Positions 13,353 through 14,975 of a stretch of DNA of 14,975 nt are shown here, piece after piece; position 1 is the first letter of the stretch, and each line of letters starts with the position of its first letter. Where the stretch lies: positions 1-14,975 of the forward strand of contig VGKZ01000017.1 of assembly GCA_016866815.1 (NCBI GenBank), given 5' to 3'. A model generated the notes under the pieces. The model was not told the origin of the DNA, ran no database searches, and worked only from the letters and a program-made list of their open reading frames with translations. Source of the DNA: Candidatus Peregrinibacteria bacterium. GTDB lineage: Bacteria; Patescibacteriota; Gracilibacteria; Peribacterales; Peribacteraceae. Made by a program: the position numbers and the translations under genes.

Positions 13353-13530
13353 CATTTTCTCTTGGGGTCTAATCTGGGGAACAACCGGGGATGTGTGTGG
13401 AGAAGAGGGAAAAAGAATGGTTGATGTGGCGAATGGCTATAAAAGTATCCACAGGATGACTGTGGGGGAAATGTGGAAAACCCGTGGAAAGGTGTACATG
13501 GATTTGGGTGAGGGGCTGAAAGACTATTTA

Positions 13531-13556
13531 TTGGCTTTAATAAGCTAAAAAGCCAA
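13531..13556. repeat. AT-rich inverted repeat within the candidate origin
   Basis: TTGGCTTT (13531-13538) and AAAGCCAA (13549-13556) are perfect complements around a 10-base AT-rich centre, embedded in an AT-rich stretch. Neither strand has a T-run after the stem. A cruciform or part of the DNA-unwinding element is more likely than a terminator. Confidence 0.55.
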
Positions 13557-13582
13557 AAACTATGTGGGAAAACACCCCGGGG

Positions 13583-13614
13583 GTGTGGTGAGGGGGCATT
13601 CCCCCTTTCCACAC
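13583..13614. repeat. GC-rich two-part hairpin within the candidate origin
   Basis: GTGTGG (13583-13588) pairs with CCACAC (13609-13614), and AGGGGG (13591-13596) with CCCCCT (13601-13606), around the four-base loop CATT and a 2x2 internal loop. It sits just before the perfect DnaA box at 13619. The neighbouring ACACC-CCCGG-GGTGT followed by TTTT on the minus strand (about 13568-13585) could end transcription of the GlmU-like gene. Confidence 0.55.
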
Positions 13615-13703
13615 GCTCTGTGGATAACTTTTGTGATCAAACTTGGAGGGAAATGGATGGTTGCCCCTCCTGAAAACCAGAAGATCGACACACGAAAAGC
13701 GCA

Positions 13704-14975
13704 CTATAATTTTTTTCGAATCTCTCTCCGCTCCTCTGTCTGCGGCACAGGCCGCGTGTTTTCCCGCACTTCCTGCGTTCCGTTTTTGACAACGACAAAT
13801 CTGTTATCCATGAGGTCTTCCGCTATGAGCGCACTGCTACCCACAAGACACCCACGTCCGATTTTTATGCCGGGATTGATGCTGACATGAATCCCGATGC
13901 GGCAGTCATCACCGATGACACAACCGAACTTCGGAAGGTGTGTCTCGACCTGTTCGCCGTTGACCGCCGACCGCACGTGCGCCTCATCGAGACGGAAGTT
14001 TGCGGTCAATGTTCCTCCGCCAATGGAAACATTGCGGCCGATGACACTGTCGCCGATGTAATTCATATGTGTCCACACATGGGATTTCAGAACAGAACCC
14101 TTCACTTCGGTGGAGAAGCCCACCACACAATCATCACCAATGGAGGAATTCCGGACCAGTGCGTTGTTGGCCACGATACTGCGTTTTCCGATGTATGCGG
14201 GCCCCCGCACGGTCGCGTGCGGGTACACCTTTGCGCCTTCGTCGAGGACGACGTTTCCCTCTATGACTGCCGTCGGGTGAATGATTGCGGTTGGGTGGAT
14301 ATTCGGTGCGGTGATTTCACCGAGGAGAAGTTCCGTGAGAGGGAGGAGATGCCACGGGTATTTCACAGCCTGCCACACGCTTTCGTAGGTGATGGCGCGG
14401 TAGTCGAGTGCGGGGAAGAGAGCCTCCAGAGCTTGTTCATATGCGCCGTCTGCAGGTCCGTTGATTGCCGTGAGTGCGGAAAGGAGTTGTTTCGGGTTCC
14501 GGTGAACGTGCGCGACGATCGTAACGAGGTCACTCGGTTCGTTTCCTGCGCCGGGCTTCTCGATGATCGCGGTGATGCGCTCCCCCTTCGTTTTGAGGTA
14601 GCCGCCCGGGAAGTATGTCGTCACGCGTTTGCCGAGCAGCGCGCCGTCACCGCCGGACTGGAGCAGGAGGCGGTAACCGGAGGGATCGATGACATCATTG
14701 CCGCTGACGAGCATCAACGGTTCTGTGGTGCCGTGCTTCTCGAGAATACTCAGGACTGCACCACGCATTCCGAGAGTGAGGTCTTTCTGTTCGATCGCCG
14801 GGATACTTCCGGCGACGGATCTCGCCTCCTCAAGGTTGTGTGCGCCACCGACGAGGGTGATGTCGTTGATGCCCGCAGACCGGAGTCTGTCGATCTGATG
14901 CTCGAGGAGCGTTCTACCGCACACCGGAAATAACGTTTTCTCCGTCAGAGGCCAGAACCTCTGTGAGCGGCCAGC
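13704..14975 (-). CDS. GlmU-like bifunctional sugar-phosphate nucleotidyltransferase/acyltransferase, 5' end missing
   Basis: The frame is open to the window edge, so the N terminus is missing; 423 residues are visible. A GTG at 14924 is not the true start, because the 17 codons before it encode the nucleotidyltransferase signature (GRSQRFWPLTEKTLFPVCG), part of the NTP-binding loop and its lysine. The N-terminal half is a Rossmann-like nucleotidyltransferase that activates a sugar-1-phosphate. From about residue 222 comes a left-handed beta-helix of hexapeptide repeats (IHPTAIIHPTAVIEG), typical of acyl-CoA-dependent acyltransferases. HMNYIGD with His303 matches the catalytic-His region of GlmU, followed by IGGGTLTANFRLD (about 315-327). 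The ANFRLD form, in place of CNYDG, resembles archaeal-type sugar-1-phosphate nucleotidyltransferase/acetyltransferases more than E. coli GlmU. It probably makes UDP-GlcNAc or another nucleotide sugar for the cell envelope; the substrate is not settled by sequence. Confidence 0.9.
   Translation of the reverse strand, partial: AGRSQRFWPLTEKTLFPVCGRTLLEHQIDRLRSAGINDITLVGGAHNLEEARSVAGSIPAIEQKDLTLGMRGAVLSILEKHGTTEPLMLVSGNDVIDPSGYRLLLQSGGDGALLGKRVTTYFPGGYLKTKGERITAIIEKPGAGNEPSDLVTIVAHVHRNPKQLLSALTAINGPADGAYEQALEALFPALDYRAITYESVWQAVKYPWHLLPLTELLLGEITAPNIHPTAIIHPTAVIEGNVVLDEGAKVYPHATVRGPAYIGKRSIVANNALVRNSSIGDDCVVGFSTEVKGSVLKSHVWTHMNYIGDSVIGRNVSIGGGTLTANFRLDEAHVRSAVNGEQVETHLPKFGCVIGDDCRIGIHVSINPGIKIGRGCLVGSSALIAEDLMDNRFVVVKNGTQEVRENTRPVPQTEERREIRKKL

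Larger units (their letters stand above)
13288..13703. other. candidate chromosomal replication origin (oriC), 416-bp gene-free region
   Basis: The gap between dnaN and the GlmU-like gene has a perfect DnaA box, TGTGGATAA, at 13619-13627. Near-matches in the same orientation are TGTGGAGAA (13396), TGTGGCGAA (13425), TGTGGGGGA (13461), TGTGGAAAA (13472), CGTGGAAAG (13483) and TGTGGGAAA (13563). Reverse-orientation near-matches are GTATCCACA (13445-13453) and CTTTCCACA (13605-13613). The boxes at 13461, 13472 and 13483 are spaced 11 bp apart, one helical turn. An AT-rich segment (about 13521-13563) could be the unwinding element. The plus strand is strikingly G-rich. DnaA boxes next to dnaN are common at bacterial origins, though dnaA itself is not in view. 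No believable gene lies here. Confidence 0.75.

Noticed and set aside
13319..13612. Minus-strand 97-codon open frame in the dnaN upstream gap
   Set aside because: Pro/Phe/His/Ser-rich composition, no start signal, and it overlaps the DnaA boxes and the dnaN promoter.
13887..14933. Plus-strand 348-codon open frame opposite the GlmU-like gene
   Set aside because: The minus strand has unmistakable nucleotidyltransferase and hexapeptide motifs; this frame has none.

Overview
This window is bacterial chromosome. It has two universal bacterial replication/repair genes (dnaN and mfd), a nucleotidyltransferase/hexapeptide-repeat enzyme of the GlmU type, one tRNA-Leu, and a block of four genes that match no family I recognise. 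The standard code fits: TGA ends the gene finishing at 365 and the partial gene at 107-109. Several starts lack a clear Shine-Dalgarno sequence, two genes have very short predicted leaders, and the unknown genes are large, alanine-rich and coiled-coil-rich. That would suit a candidate-phyla (Patescibacteria/CPR) bacterium such as a peregrinibacterium, but this placement is inference and not proven here.

Layout: positions 2-109 hold the 3' end of a plus-strand gene. A complete tRNA-Leu(UAG) follows at 184-269, then a 64-nt tRNA-like remnant at 283-346 that has an acceptor stem, a possible variable arm, a T arm and CCA, but no D or anticodon arm. From 365 to 8738, on the minus strand, lie four unknown genes (in transcription order 100 aa, about 1810 aa, 120 aa, 691 aa). 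They are served by two strong-looking promoters with extended -10 elements and 17-bp spacers, at 8749-8777 and 2825-2853. The giant protein has coiled coils, a hydrophobic hairpin, Gly/Ala-rich hydrophobic stretches, internal duplications (one an exact 73-bp DNA repeat) and two small beta-rich modules near its C terminus.

To the right, mfd (8853-12041) and dnaN (12139-13287) are also on the minus strand, separated by an intergenic region that can form a 17-18-bp hairpin in the transcript. Upstream of dnaN is a 416-bp gap (13288-13703) with one perfect DnaA box, a set of near-matches mostly in one orientation, G-rich tracts and an AT-rich segment. I interpret it as the chromosomal origin. dnaN, mfd and the unknown cluster are transcribed away from it, co-directionally with a fork moving left. 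Beyond it, the GlmU-like gene (13704-14975) runs off the window with its start missing.

The least explained part is the four-gene cluster. The clearest non-coding signals are the candidate oriC, the tRNA remnant, the dnaN-mfd hairpin and the shared extended -10 promoters.
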